NCBI GenBank assembly: GCA_014871385.1
Contig: CM026433.1
Coordinates: forward strand, 13,032,023 to 13,096,022
From: Ceratodon purpureus
Lineage: Eukaryota > Streptophyta > Bryopsida > Pseudoditrichales > Ditrichaceae
DNA length: 64,000 bases
Reading direction: 5' to 3'
In this document: positions 1 through 12,124 of the stretch, piece after piece
How the letters are laid out: each line of letters begins with the position of its first letter
How positions within the stretch are numbered: the stretch's first letter is position 1
Notes under the pieces: model-generated
The model's input: the letters and a program-made list of their open reading frames with translations, nothing else
Told to the model about the DNA's origin: nothing
Database searches by the model: none
Made by a program: the position numbers and the translations under genes

Positions 1-4
1 TTAA

Positions 5-923
5 CCCCTAAAAATCCAAGAAAGCCAAAATGGGTTTTTGCTGTTTTGGGCAGCGAAGATGAAGGGGTTAAACTTCATATTTTTGCCTAAGATTTTTACT
101 AGATGCTCCCTATACTGCAAAGTGTATGTGGTAAAATTTTCAAAGCCATTTTCCAATTTTTAGACCTTCATCTAGAAATTTTAGGTTTCAAGTCCAAAAC
201 GGGCAGCTTAAAATTAGGGTTTTTTAATCTTTTTTTCTTCAAATATTTTCATAACCAAACCACCACTCAAATTCCAAAGAGACCTAAGTCAAAAAATAAA
301 CCAATTTTACAAGGGCAGCCTCCAAAAATTACAAAAGACAAGCTTCAAATTTTTGAATTATTTCTTTCAAAATTCGTCAAAATTTGAGATTTTGAAATTT
401 ATCAAAAATAATTTCGCCCAAAAATAAAAAATGTATAAAGGCACCTAACCACTGTTTAGATTTTTCTAAAACCAAGTATACTTAATGTCATACATGTTTT
501 ACACTATCAACGTTTTCAGATCCGCTTCTAGAAAATAATTTTTATGAAGGTCCTAAAAAAGGAATAAGTCTCTAAAATTTTGCATGGAGGTACCCAACTT
601 GATTAACTACATAGAAAAAAATATGAGCAAAATGTTTGGGACAATGAACATCAAGTCCCCATTTTCACCATTTACCCTATGTCGTTCGGTTTATACCAAA
701 AAAAACTTTTGCTACAACTTTAAACATTATAATCTCACAAACGGTATACATCCAACCGTTGAAAATTTCAGCTGTACTTCTAAAGAAAGTAAAGTACAAG
801 ATCTTACGGTTATATTTCTAAAAAAAGGAAAAGAAAACTGGTCCAAACCGTCATTCTCACAAAGCGGTCAAAAATGACACATTTGGAACTTGGAGCTTCC
901 AAAAACGACTGGATTTTTAGGGA
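5..923. mobile_element. TTAA-flanked TIR element, family A, copy 1
   Basis: The ends read CCCCTAAAAATCC and, on the other side, GGATTTTTAGGGA, a 13-base terminal inverted repeat with one mismatch. TTAA lies directly outside both ends (1-4 and 924-927). No transposase-like reading frame is present, so it is non-autonomous. A nearly full-length copy lies in the opposite orientation at 35520-36433. Family members share an internal motif close to AGATCTTACGGTT (here about 800-812). The right flank, starting TTAAGACCTC, also occurs without an insertion near 18046 and, inverted, near 33770. The window begins at the left TTAA, so the left flank cannot be checked. Confidence 0.7.
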
Positions 924-927
924 TTAA

Positions 928-1893
928 GACCTCTGCCTCACGGCTAATACGAAAGTGCCTACTAGATGTCATCCACCTTTTCCTTCCTCCTTCATGTCCA
1001 CCATCAATAATTCATTGTTTTTGTACTTAAATCATTGCTAGAATTTTCAGCTCATATCCAAATGAAGCCTGAATCCACTTCCTTATTAGTTTTTTGGGTC
1101 TACATATAAGATGTATAAGTGTAGATTCATGGTTGCACTTATATTGTTGTTTGATTGTGGTGATTCCTAGACTTAATCAAACGTTACAATATTGCATTAT
1201 TTCCATAACATGTCGCACCGCAATGTCGAATACAAGAACCTTTGAAATCTTATATTTTTGTTCATCCATCTTGCACAAATGGCAATTAAAAGAGAAAAAG
1301 AAGGGCTGAAAATTTCTACATTTACTCGATCGGCCCAAGTTCTTGGCCCCTAGGCCATTACATATGGGAAAATCGACTTGAGTTATAATCTTATTGTAAT
1401 GGGGACTTGAGGCCAACTTTTTTTAAGCAATCGGCTCCAAGGAAAATTGGCTCGGCCTGCATATGGAAATTGGCCCTAAAGTTACCCCATCTAATAATAT
1501 TTCCAACCTGAGTTGCGAGCCCAACTTTCATAGTGTCTACGTTCCAAATAATTTAACAACATTATTAGCAAAGAAGTGGGTTTTTACCTACGTAAAGGAC
1601 TTAGGAAAATCTTTGAGTGTAAAAAAATTAGGTTCACCTTTTTCTATTTTGAAGTCCTTGTCCTTTATGCACGGTAAGCTTTTGGACCAAAGTGATTCAT
1701 GCAAATAAGCATTCACCACAAGGGCATAGTTAGATGAAGAAGGCTAACGCGTGGTCATTATTAACCTACACAAAGGACTTGGGTGAAGACCATGATCATT
1801 ATTAGCAGAGAAGTGGTTTTTCACTTACTAAACTACGCCCTTTGCCGTGAATGCTTATCTCCATGAACCACCTTGCTCCAGGAGCTTACCCTA
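928..1893. repeat. Family B repeat segment, left copy
   Basis: This segment matches, in reverse complement, about 30935-33785, where the match is broken by an insertion at about 31180-32450. Its first 380 bases also match 18046-18380 directly. It contains a foldback: about 1682-1735 pairs with about 1845-1893, for example GCATTCACCACAAGGGC against GCCCTTTGCCGTGAATGC. No coding function was seen; the short open frames here change between copies. Confidence 0.65.
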
Positions 1894-4396
1894 CACTCAA
1901 ACCTAAGACGAAAAAGCCATTAATTGTTGATGTTTAAACAACACTATTGTTGTGGAAAAAGGATGGAATCCTGTGCAGATGAGACTACACTACCAAGTCT
2001 GTTGAACATTACGTGTGCATGTTTCCGGGGACTACCATAGCTGTAGAACTAGTAGCATCGTCCAAGCTCTTACACATAAACCAAAATGAGGTCTTCTTCC
2101 ACTTCCGAAATGTAAGCAACTCACATCTACAAAACCTATCATTTCTAGGAAAAACACTTCTTTTTTCACTCAGGTGGGCTACTACTTACTTGGCATAACA
2201 TCACATGCTCTCATGTCAATATCCATCTTCCAAGTTCCAACAACACTGTTGCAACAAAGTCGATGGAAGGAGAGAGAGAGAGAGAGCTAACTTAAGCCAA
2301 AAGAGAATGAGCTTCGTCTCCTTACATGTACGATAGACCTGTTGCAGTTGCAGTTGCAGAATGCTATCTAGAATATTTCACTCTCATCGATTCCTGTGTC
2401 GATGCACTTCGGAGCTCGTACTCTCTTGCAGGTGTATCTCTCGGCGTTGCATCAACAAACTTTTCATGTATGGTAGTCTCTTGATGTTGCTCTTTTCTTT
2501 GAAACTGGTTTCAGATGCTAGTTTTTGAAGTGGACTAATCTATCTATGGAGGTGTCGAATCAACAAACTCTTGTTGTGTAGGTTAGTTTCGGAGGAGACC
2601 GGTGTTTTTTCTTTCTCTCGAAACTGGTGCTAGTTTTTCGTTTCGGAGAGAACTAGTCATAAGTTTTTCCTCTTTGAAACTGGTTTTAGATGCTAGTTTT
2701 TGGAGAAGACTAATCTATGGGGATGTTGAATCAACAAACTCTTGTTGTGTAGGTTAGTTTCTGAGGAGATTGATGTTGCTCTTTTTCGGTAACTGGTGCT
2801 AGTTTCGGAGAGAACTAGTCATAGGGGGAGTTGATGTGAGGGCTTGGTGTTGGGAATCTAGACAAGTAGATGAGTTGCAGGTCAGATTTGACGCTTTCAG
2901 CTTCGGAGTGATAACTTAGTGATGTACACATTCTAGTGACCCTGATGAGACAGCACCAAAGTTAGTACTTTTTGAGTTTTTGAGCTTTGTTGTGCTTTCT
3001 GAGCTTCGTGTTCGGTGTAGCATATGGTGAGGCAATGTAGAGCTGCCAGGGTTTAAGGATCAGGAGGAGAGCTTGGAGAGAAAGGCGTGATCTGAAACCC
3101 ATTTCCTTCTCAATTGTGTGATCTGTTTCTCATCAGTTTGCATTCCTTTCCCAGAAATCCTCCGCGGCATGGATCAGAAGCGGCTTCGGAGCACAAGGCT
3201 GTCTGTTGAATCAGAACCCTTGTAGTTTTCTCTAGAGCACATGCAGATTGACCCAAACAGTTCACAAAGAGGCTTCCGAAGTGGTGGTGATCGGAAGGAG
3301 TTGAAGAAGAACCTCGGCTAGTTAAAGCGATTGCGTCCATCACAAGTTGTCAGAGAAAGTGGCTGCAGGAGGGTCTTCTGGGTAAGGCTTGGTTTTGTCT
3401 CGTTCATTATCTCCGTGCTGAGTATGTGAGTTCGAAAGGAGGAACTGTGTTTCTCAATTGTGTTTGGTGATTTTAATGCAGATGATCTACAGATTCTGAT
3501 CACCAAGATGCCATATCTAACATGAATTTCTGTTGAGAGCTCAGTCACTAAGGTTAACATGCGGTATCTCTCCTTCTTCAAGGATCAGGGTTGGAGTAAG
3601 TTAGCTTAGATTGAGAGTTTTGGGTTTGTTTGTGGGTTGATGATGAAGAGTGAGTTCGAGAAGTGAAGGGTTGTGAAGTTATGGTTGTTGTGTCGAAGTT
3701 TGCAACAGGTGGGGTTTCTTAAGCTGTAGATGGCCGAGGTTTGAGTTCTGGTTGGAAGTTTAAGTGGGCAGGAAGTTTTGACGGTTTGCCTTTGGAAATT
3801 TTCCAGGTGGGGAGAGGGGGAGCGTGTTTGAGCTGCTTCTGAAGTTTAGAACCTCGAGAAATCTGTGTTCTGGAGAGGAAGAGGTTAGCTTAGAGTTGGG
3901 TTTGATCTCTACTCAGAGTTGGAAACGAGAGTTTTCTCGCTGGCTGAGGAGAATTTGACATTGGGTGTTATTCTCTCGAGAGCAATTCGGATCTACCGTG
4001 GTTATGGTTTTTTTTTACAAGTGAAGTGATCCTAACATGAGAAGGGTGACATTCTGGGTGCACCTGGTTTCTTAGTCCATCGAAGTCTTGTGCACCTGAT
4101 GGTACAAGATGTGCACGTTCGAAGATTTCTGCATTCTCAGATGGCATTCTTAGAGATGGCTTTGTACTTTGCTAGCTCGGTGGAGGTGTTGTGCATGGTG
4201 TTCTGTTGAGAGGGCAGCTTTGTGGGTGGATCTCAGTAGCAGTGGTAGATGGCCTGATGGGTATGAAGAGATTGGTGACCATGATCCAGGGAGGAGGGCG
4301 AAGGGGAGGAGAGAGTGTTTGGTTTCTTTGAGGAGGACCTCGCTTGGTTGGGTTAGTCCTACAGCCCTGGAACCCTCGGAGGGAGAGGAGGCAGTG
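1894..4396 (+). promoter_or_regulatory. Upstream region and probable 5' leader of the TIR1/AFB gene
   Basis: No gene is recognised between the repeat and the TIR1/AFB start. It holds a GA microsatellite at 2270-2286, a TTGCAG triplet run at about 2341-2358, an imperfect tandem repeat at 2449-2840 and then G-rich, intron- or leader-like sequence. The frame of the receptor is open upstream of the chosen start from 4169, giving 76 codons with no F-box similarity. I treat this as leader. The transcription start cannot be placed by eye. Confidence 0.4.
2449..2840. repeat. Imperfect tandem repeat in TIR1/AFB leader
   Basis: The phrase ATCAACAAACTCTTGTTGTG followed by a GGTTAGTTT block starts near 2557 and again near 2728, a period of about 171 bases. 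A diverged partial unit starts near 2449. Each full unit also holds GAAACTGGT and GATGCTAGTTTTTG-like blocks. Confidence 0.7.
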
Positions 4397-6795
4397 ATGC
4401 CCCGCTCCGTGTTCCCAGACGAGGTTCTGGAGCACGTGTTGGTCTTTCTGACCTCCCACAAGGACCGAAACTCGGTGTCGCTTGTGTGCAAAGCATGGTA
4501 CAAGGCGGAAGGATGGAGCAGGCGGGAGGTGTTCATTGGGAATTGCTATGCCGCGTCCCCGAGCAACCTCATCAAGAGGTTCCCCAAGTTGACATCCTTG
4601 CAGATGAAAGGGCGGCCGAGGTTTACCGATTTCGGCATGGTTCCGGCCAACTGGGGGGCGTTCATCCTGCCATGGATTGAGGCCATGGCGGATCACTACC
4701 CTGGGCTGGAAGAGCTTCGTCTGAAGCGCATGACTGTGACGGACAAGGATTTGAGGATTGTCACCGAGGCTTTCCCCAATTTCCGGTCGTTGCGTCTCAC
4801 CAGCTGTGATGGATTCAGTACTGATGGGATCGCTGAGATAGCCAGAAACTGCAGGTAATATATTTGTGTTCTTCATCGAGAAATCCATCTTCTGTGATGT
4901 AAATGAGAATGGGTAGCGTCTCTCACTCAGGTGGTAGCTTACTGGTGGTCGCAACTTCATCTGGGGTACCGTAGTATCAACGATGGGATGATGGTGAGTG
5001 AATCAGTGTGTGTCGAGGTTGAGATTGAGTTCAGAGTGAAAGTGTCACGATGCGCAAGCTACAGTGACAACGATTTTTCTGTTTAAAAAATGCAACTGTG
5101 AAAAGAGTGGCTATTTTAGTTTTGGATCCGACTTTTATGTTGATGTTTGATGGTGAGGTTGCTTTACAGACACGTGTTTTTGTATATGGAGGAAGAAAGG
5201 AAAGAAAGGAAATTAATATTTTTCTGTGTTTTTTGTGCACAGGAATCTTGCAGTGCTGGATCTCCATGAGAATGACATGTATGTTCGGAATGGAGACTGG
5301 TTGACTGCCTTCCCTGAGACACACTCATCACTAGAGTGTCTCAACTTTGCGACTGTCAAGTACAAGATCAATGAGAATGATTTTCGATCTCTGGAGGCTT
5401 TGGTGGCTGGCTCTCCAAATCTGAAGAGGTTGAAGCTGAACAGGGAGATCAGTCTGGATCAGTTGCGAAAGCTTCTTCTGCGAGCTCCTCAACTTGAAGA
5501 GCTGGGCACAGGGGTTTACAACCAAAACCTCTCCTGGAATAAACTCCATGAGCTTCAGAGTTCTCTTGTTAGGCAAAAGAATCTTCGGAGTCTTTCCGGT
5601 TTTTGGGATGTAGCTCAAAACTGCATACCCACTATGTATCCAGTCTGCCTGGAGCTCACCAGCCTCGACTTCTCGAATGTTGTTCTCTCCACACAGGATT
5701 TTTCTAAGTTCATTACTTATTGCGTCAAACTGCAGCGCCTACTGGTTGGTTTCCTTCCTTCTTTATCCAAGTGGATTAATAGTTACAGCCTCGATTTTTT
5801 TTTTGCTTATGAACAGAGACATTTGGCTTTAAGTTGACGTCAAATATCGGAGGTCTTTAACATCCCCTACACTGTAAAATATCCAGTTACCTGTGATATA
5901 TGCATATATGTTCAGCGATGGTTGTCCATAGTCCTCGTAGTATAAGTTTATTTGTTTTCTTTACTCAGGATTTTTTATTTATTTTTACGTGCAAACCTAA
6001 CCCTAGTACCGTTAAGAGTTTCATGATCGTCTTCTTTCATCGCAGGTTCAAGACTACATAGGTGACCAGGGTTTACAGGCTGCAGCAGCTGTATGTAAGG
6101 ATTTGACAGAGCTTCGTGTTTACCCTGTTACGGATGATGGCCTCTGCACAGAGAAGGGATTGATAGCGATCTCTGAGGGTTGCCCCAACTTGAGGAAGAT
6201 CCTCTATTTTTGCAAGCAAATGACAAACGCTGCAATGACGAGATTTGCCAAGAACTGCTCGAAAATGACCCACTTCCGGATTTGCATCTTGAGGGTGTAC
6301 GAGGACTGTGACACCAGAGAGCCACTGGATAAAGGATTCGGAGCAATTTGCAAGCTGTGCAAAGATCTTCGGCGTTTGTCTCTCTCTGGTCTCCTGACCG
6401 ATAGGTGTTTTGAGTATATTGGTGAATATGCGAAGAAGCTGGAATTGTTATCAGTAGCCTTTTCTGGTGAGACTGATTTAGGAATGCAGTATGTCCTCGA
6501 AGGCTGCCCTGTGCTGCGAAAGCTGGAGGTTAGAGATTGTCCTTTCGGTGATGAGGCTCTTTTGACAGGCATTGACAAGTACGAGTCCATGCGAGCCTTG
6601 TGGATGTCCTCCTGCAAAGTCACGAGAGACGGTTGCCAGTTCCTGGCGCAGAAGAATCCCTCTCTCAATGTGGAAGTTATCGCAGACAATGAGAAGTCAT
6701 CTCTTTACTCAAATTACACTGTTGAGAAACTGTACGTCTACCGCACCATTGCAGGGCACCGCACCGATGCCCCTCCCTTCGTAGACATGCTGTAG
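4397..6795 (+). CDS. TIR1: TIR1/AFB auxin receptor F-box protein (3 exons)
   Basis: Exons are 4397-4854, 5243-5744 and 6046-6795, joined in phase with GT-AG introns, giving 569 residues. Arabidopsis TIR1 has about 594. This is the F-box subunit of an SCF ubiquitin ligase. It binds auxin together with Aux/IAA repressors and targets them for degradation in the nucleus. The N-terminus has the F-box ([13 protein letters not shown], residues 6-18) and the remainder is leucine-rich repeats. Aligned with Arabidopsis TIR1 as I remember it, the pocket residues are kept. They are the two Phe of RFTDF (Phe79/Phe82), Arg in FRICIL (Arg403) and Ser-Leu in RRLSLSGLL (Ser438/Leu439). LSVAFSG is also present. 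The ATG at 4397 is preferred because family members start a few residues before the F-box. COI1 is a less likely alternative because the sequence follows TIR1 throughout. Confidence 0.96.
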
Positions 6796-9700
6796 GTGAT
6801 GTCTACCTTCTTCCGGTTTTAATTATCTTCTTTCATAGGACCATATCTGTCAGTTTTATTAGTCCCCACATTTGATCCACCTTGAGAGAAGCTATAGAGA
6901 AGGGAAAGGGGCTTAATACAAGTGATGAGATCCCACAGAGAGATTATGTGGCATGGCTGTAGGTGGCCTTCGGATGACTTGCTCGCTTTCTCTGAACTTA
7001 GGTTGGGGTCTTGTCTGCAATAGAGGAGGTTTGGATACTGTACATAATATCTGTAGTAAGTTCCTAGTTTCAAGCTTAGTAGACACTTTATTTATAGGAG
7101 GGCCTGGTGTCTTGTTCATTCTACCCTCAAATTTGTGAAATACATTGCTAGTCTTGTAGCTACACTGTACACAGCGATTGTCAAAAACTGTATCATGTCT
7201 GCATCTTTTCTTTCAAGACTTTTTGACGTGCTGGGAGTGTCTTTGAGATTCTGATCTATTTGAGACCCCTTATGTGGTCGGTGTTCTGAATGATTGTTAT
7301 GTAGGAATAGTTCACATTCTAGATGTATTGGAACTTGTGTTTCTATAGGTTCTTCGAGGAATGCTTATTTTGAAGTTTCTTGAGGTGTGCCTACCACTAT
7401 CACCGTCCCAGGTCTTGATTCTCATTGTCCTGTGTGTATGACACAGTTATCTAAACTCATGAGCTTAGTGTTCATCACGTAGGCTTGTCTGTAGCGTAGA
7501 TCAACTTGTACATCCCCCTCACTGATTCCAATATCGACCATATCCATTTCAAACTAAGCAACTACAAAAGCACTAACCAACTCCTCTAAAACCCTGCTAC
7601 ACATCCTACGTTGCTAGATCCACTTCCATCTAGTGTTCCTCATCACCTTAAATGGAAATCCCAACCCCTGCTGCAATTTATTTATTTATTTTTGAAGCAA
7701 TCCTTGCTGCAATTTGGATGCACCAGTACCGAACACCTTTTTGATGCCCACTCCATTGAGTTCCAAATACTTTCCACAGAGCACAACCACTCCATAACCC
7801 ACTCCATTAACTCTTCAGGTTAAAAGCTTCAGCAAGCGATCTCTGCAGAAAGCAAAAGGCTCTGATCCAGGATGTAACCCACTATTCCGTTCAGGTAGCC
7901 TTCCAATCATGCCAACTCAAAACCCCCTCCGAAAGTATCATCCTCTGCAGGAGCAGAATGAGCATTCAATGCTATTGACGTGGAGCTCCGGATGAGCAGC
8001 TACAACTCATGTGTCCAACTCTCGATCGGTAATTATCTGACTCACATCACTGTAGCTCTCAGTCAATTTTTAAGCTGGTAACTTCAACTGGGCTTGCATT
8101 GTGTGTATGTGTTTGTGTCCTTGTTGGTTGTCAGGCCAGCTCTCGTCTTTACATTTGATGCCTGCAAACTGCAAAGCCTGGCCCTCCTCCTGACGCCGCT
8201 TGTGTGTACTCCCGCAAACACTTGACCAAATCTTTAATTCTCAATCAAGTGCATTGAGGAGTTTTCTTTCTTTGTGTTGCAAAAAGATAAGTTGAGGCTT
8301 GGCTATGGTGTGAGTGTGTACTCCATGTGCAACGCAGTTTTGTTCTGGTTTGACAGGGTCTAATCCTGTTTTAAATGAGTCCATCAGTGTGTGTGTATGG
8401 TTATAACAAGGACCCATCTTAGTTTCATGTACCCAGTTCTTTCGTGATAATGAGTGAGGTATTTTAATGGGGAAGTTCATAAATATGGATACATTATATG
8501 GTGTGACAAAAGAGTTCTGGATCATCAAGGCTGACAAGGTTTGGCTTCTACCACCAATCAGAACATGCTCATTTCTAACTACAAAACAGAAAAAAAGGAT
8601 GCAGTTGGCTGGACAAACGGAACTGGTAATGCTCGTCTGTTACACTTGCTACATGAGTTAATGTATAAGCTACATGGGTTTGTCCTTGTCCAGGTTCTCC
8701 ACAGCTGTAGGGATTTCTAGAGTCGCTCTTTTCTTTCTCAGGAGCCTGGAAATTTGCTGTGATATACATGTTCAGATTGTTCATCACAAGAGTTGTGAAC
8801 ATGCATGAGGAACAGCTCCTTAGCGCCATCAAGACGAGAGTCCTGAGAAAACACATGAAACATGGTGTTTAAATCGCCCAAGGACAAGCTTGTACAGATG
8901 AGAATCTGAAGAATCAGATGCCAACTACCACATGTGCTCCTAACTGATCAACTGTTGAGTTTATGCCGTCCTTGTCCCCCTGTTTCACACCCCAACCACA
9001 CAAAAGCCCACAGAACAATACACATGGGCACCTATTTGTCTCCACTCTTGACTTCCCTGATCCTCCTCAATCTGCACTTGGAGGTGCTTGTTGAAACATA
9101 ACGCTTGCTTGAACTCAATGATTCTCATCAGGTGCAATCAGCTGGGCGTTGATTCTGTTACGGGTGCTGGCTACTGTAGACTTTTGACTGGATTCTGTGG
9201 TTCGGTGAGCCTAGAGTGGAGCTAGGCTATTCCTAAACCAAAACAAACTTGCAATAATCACCCACATGCTTGAACCCAGATGCTTTGTCTTAATGGGGGT
9301 TCACATGGACGGAATCGAATGTAAAGAGTTTGCAAGAGATTATTGTATGATGTCTTCTTGAACATGTGCAGGACCGTCTCTCTATTGAAACCCTCGCTTG
9401 AGAATAAGAAACATGTTTAGAGTTTAGGGTTTACGAGAGATGGATTTGCGTACATTCTTATAAGACGGCATTCAACAATCTCAGGCTAAGGAGTTGCTGC
9501 TGTCAATTGACCACTAATTCTCTCTTAGTGATCGGCTTGAGTCGTTAGACAATCTCCACAGCTTCGACGTTCTTTCCATTTGACTTCCAATCAGGTTTAC
9601 GGTTTTGTAAGAAACCGGGCAAATTAATCAAACCGAGAAACAAACCACAGGTGGCAAATTAATCAGTGTGATAAAGAGTAATTACGGTATGTTACATGCC

Positions 9701-10248
9701 ATGATCAGTTTCATGGTAATCAGGGTTTTGGCATTCATAGCACCGGACATACTCGAGAAGGATAGCTTAACCCAAAGAGCGAAGTTAGCTTTGCACGATG
9801 CTAACCCGAGTCCGCTTATGAACTTATTGACAAGACGAGACGTGCTCAGTTCAAGGCACATGCTTCACCATCAAGTACAAAAGGCTATATTGGCATGTTG
9901 ACGTTAACCGAAAGCTGGTAGTGACAAATTTTCTGGGCCCAAATAATTATGTGCGAAATATCTGCAGTTCACTTTTCCTGCAAGAAACGATTTCCTTGTC
10001 TGTTAAGATCTCAAAGACTCTGGGCTAACTCAGTTCGCAGAATGTCTACAAGGAGGATGAAAAAAGTATCAGCACCTAGGTCACAACAGACAGCAACAGT
10101 AGATATCAGATACACCCTAAAATCTGTACATACCTGATTGTAACACAGTCTCATTTCTAATTTACAGCTGCTGCAATTGGGCTCCAAAATCTCCTTGCTT
10201 GGCTTCGATAAGCACAATGTCTTTTTTAAACAATGCACGTAGATGAAT
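6796..10248. other. Intergenic region between convergent TIR1/AFB and GH3 genes
   Basis: The two flanking genes end toward each other, so this space must include both 3' untranslated regions. I found no supported gene. Short open frames of 60-98 codons occur but show no splice-linked continuation or recognisable motif. No clear inverted or tandem repeat was found. Confidence 0.5.
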
Positions 10249-12124
10249 TTACCAAAAACTCTTCCTCTTTGGAACTACTCCTCTACCGCTTACTACAGCG
10301 GACTGATGAACAACATTGGCGACTATATCATGGTGCTCTTTGCATCCAATCTGCTGTATCTCAGATTCCCAAAATCTCTCTTCTATCGCATCTTCAAACG
10401 GCATCCTCACGTATGTCTGTTTAAGGATTGAAATACGAGTGGCAGCATCAACCACCCGTTGGTAAGGTATACGCCCTGTAAGAACCCCTTGAAGCAAAGT
10501 GTTCAAAACTGCAGTTTGTCGTGACATGGTGTGTGATACTAATACCATATCAACGCCAGCAAGAACCGCCTGAATAGCAGCTTCTTCAATCGAGTACTCC
10601 TTGATGATAGCACCCAGCTCCAAACAATCTGAAATTATAACTCCTTCAAAGAGAAGAGCATCTCGTAAGTAGTCTATTGTAACCTTGCACATGGAGGCAG
10701 GTTTACGTGCTAATTCTGACCGTCCGCTGAAACATGGTACATCAATATGGGCCACCATGACTGCTGCAACATCAGCATCTACAGCCTTTTGAAAAGGAGG
10801 GATCTCAATCTCCATAAGCCGTGTCAAGCTATGGGGCAGTAAAGGAAGGTCAACATGGCTATCAAGTAACGTGTCCCCATGTCCTGGGTAATGCTTTGCA
10901 CAAGCAGCAACACCTTCATGTTGTATGCTTCTTATGAAAGAATATCTGTAGACATCCAGTTCAAACACCACTTTCTCAGAGCTCAACAGATGGACTCACA
11001 AGGCAGAAGATTTGTATGCACTGCACACAGCGGATACAAGCACAAAACAACAAACTCATGGTTGATGTAGATCTACTTGCTAAAACTGAGCAACAAGTCT
11101 GAGCGAAAATTGCAACAATAGTGATGAAAACGATACGCCAAAAACCGATATGCACCGAATTAAACAACATATTCAATGGCTCAAGACTATGACATATATC
11201 TATTAATTCGGACACGTATTGGACATAACAAAAGTCGTCTCCCTTCAATGGATTTTCAGACACTTACCCAAATTCAGCAACACAAGCAGGAGTACTCGCA
11301 AATGACCTCCTGCCAATGACTGTATTATGAGGGTTCGTATCCACATCCAAAACTGGTGCCAAGTTCATGTCGATGTTAACTGCTTTAAGTTCCTTCCCCA
11401 TAACACTTGCTACCGCCGCAGCTGCCTCTGGATCACATGTATCCCCAATAACTCTTGCATGTGGAATAACAGTGAATGGGGGCCCCAAGCGCTGAACGTG
11501 ACCTCCTTCTTGATCGACCATTATCAAAAGTGGCCTGTTACCAGCTTCTCTCTTGAGATCCGCACACAAGCGTGCAACCTACAGTTGGAAATTCAATTAT
11601 CAAAATATGCAGAATTTGGACGAATCATCATCTCAAGTGTGCAGCTCGAAAGATAGCAAACTATCTTGAATAATTCTATGAACAAGAAACTTGCAGTGAA
11701 ATAGGTTAAAATATATGGAGCATGACCTGCTCCGGTTCATTGAAATTCCTACTGAAAAGAATCACTCCCCCCGCACCTACACCACATTCCAAGGGTGCAA
11801 TCAACTCAATTCGATCTAGACAAGATAAAATGCAGAAAGCAACTTTCCAGAGAGAGAAATGTAATTAGAAATGAAAGAGGTAGAGCCATTGAAACCCTCA
11901 CCCATTGAAATGAGGGTCTTCGCGTGACGATTCAAAGAAGTTCCATAGAACCCAAACACCAGCAATTCAGCCACTTCAGCCCGAATTTTAGCAACCTGAT
12001 CCGGACCAAAGGATGCCTCTACCTCGTTCTCAGATATCTCAGAACCATCAGCTGAAGATCCAGCTGGATTGAAGAACGGCAACGGATTACTGAGATATGA
12101 GGATACACCCCTCAATTCGTCCAT
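10249..12124 (-). CDS. NagZ-like glycoside hydrolase family 3 (beta-N-acetylhexosaminidase type)
   Basis: Four exons on the minus strand, 11902-12124, 11727-11815, 11268-11578 and 10249-10945, join in phase to 439 residues. The family hydrolyses terminal beta-linked N-acetylglucosamine; bacterial NagZ acts in cell-wall recycling. The hallmark motifs are all present: MVDQEGGHVQRL (about 124-135), MNLAPVLDVD (175-184), KHYPGHG...DSH (225-238, the Asp/His catalytic loop) and IISDCLELGA (nucleophile Asp314). Bacterial NagZ is about 340 residues; the extra length is mainly an acidic N-terminus of about 40 residues. I see no signal peptide or obvious transit peptide there, so a cytosolic location is likely unless an upstream exon exists. 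The usual plant GH3 beta-glucosidases and xylosidases have a different architecture with a second domain. The true substrate is unknown. Confidence 0.9.

Noticed and set aside
4172-4960. 262-codon minus-strand frame opposite TIR1 exon 1
   Set aside because: It is the antisense shadow of the GC-rich first exon; the plus strand encodes the F-box domain with matching family motifs.
6204-6689. 161-codon minus-strand frame
   Set aside because: Shadow of TIR1 exon 3.
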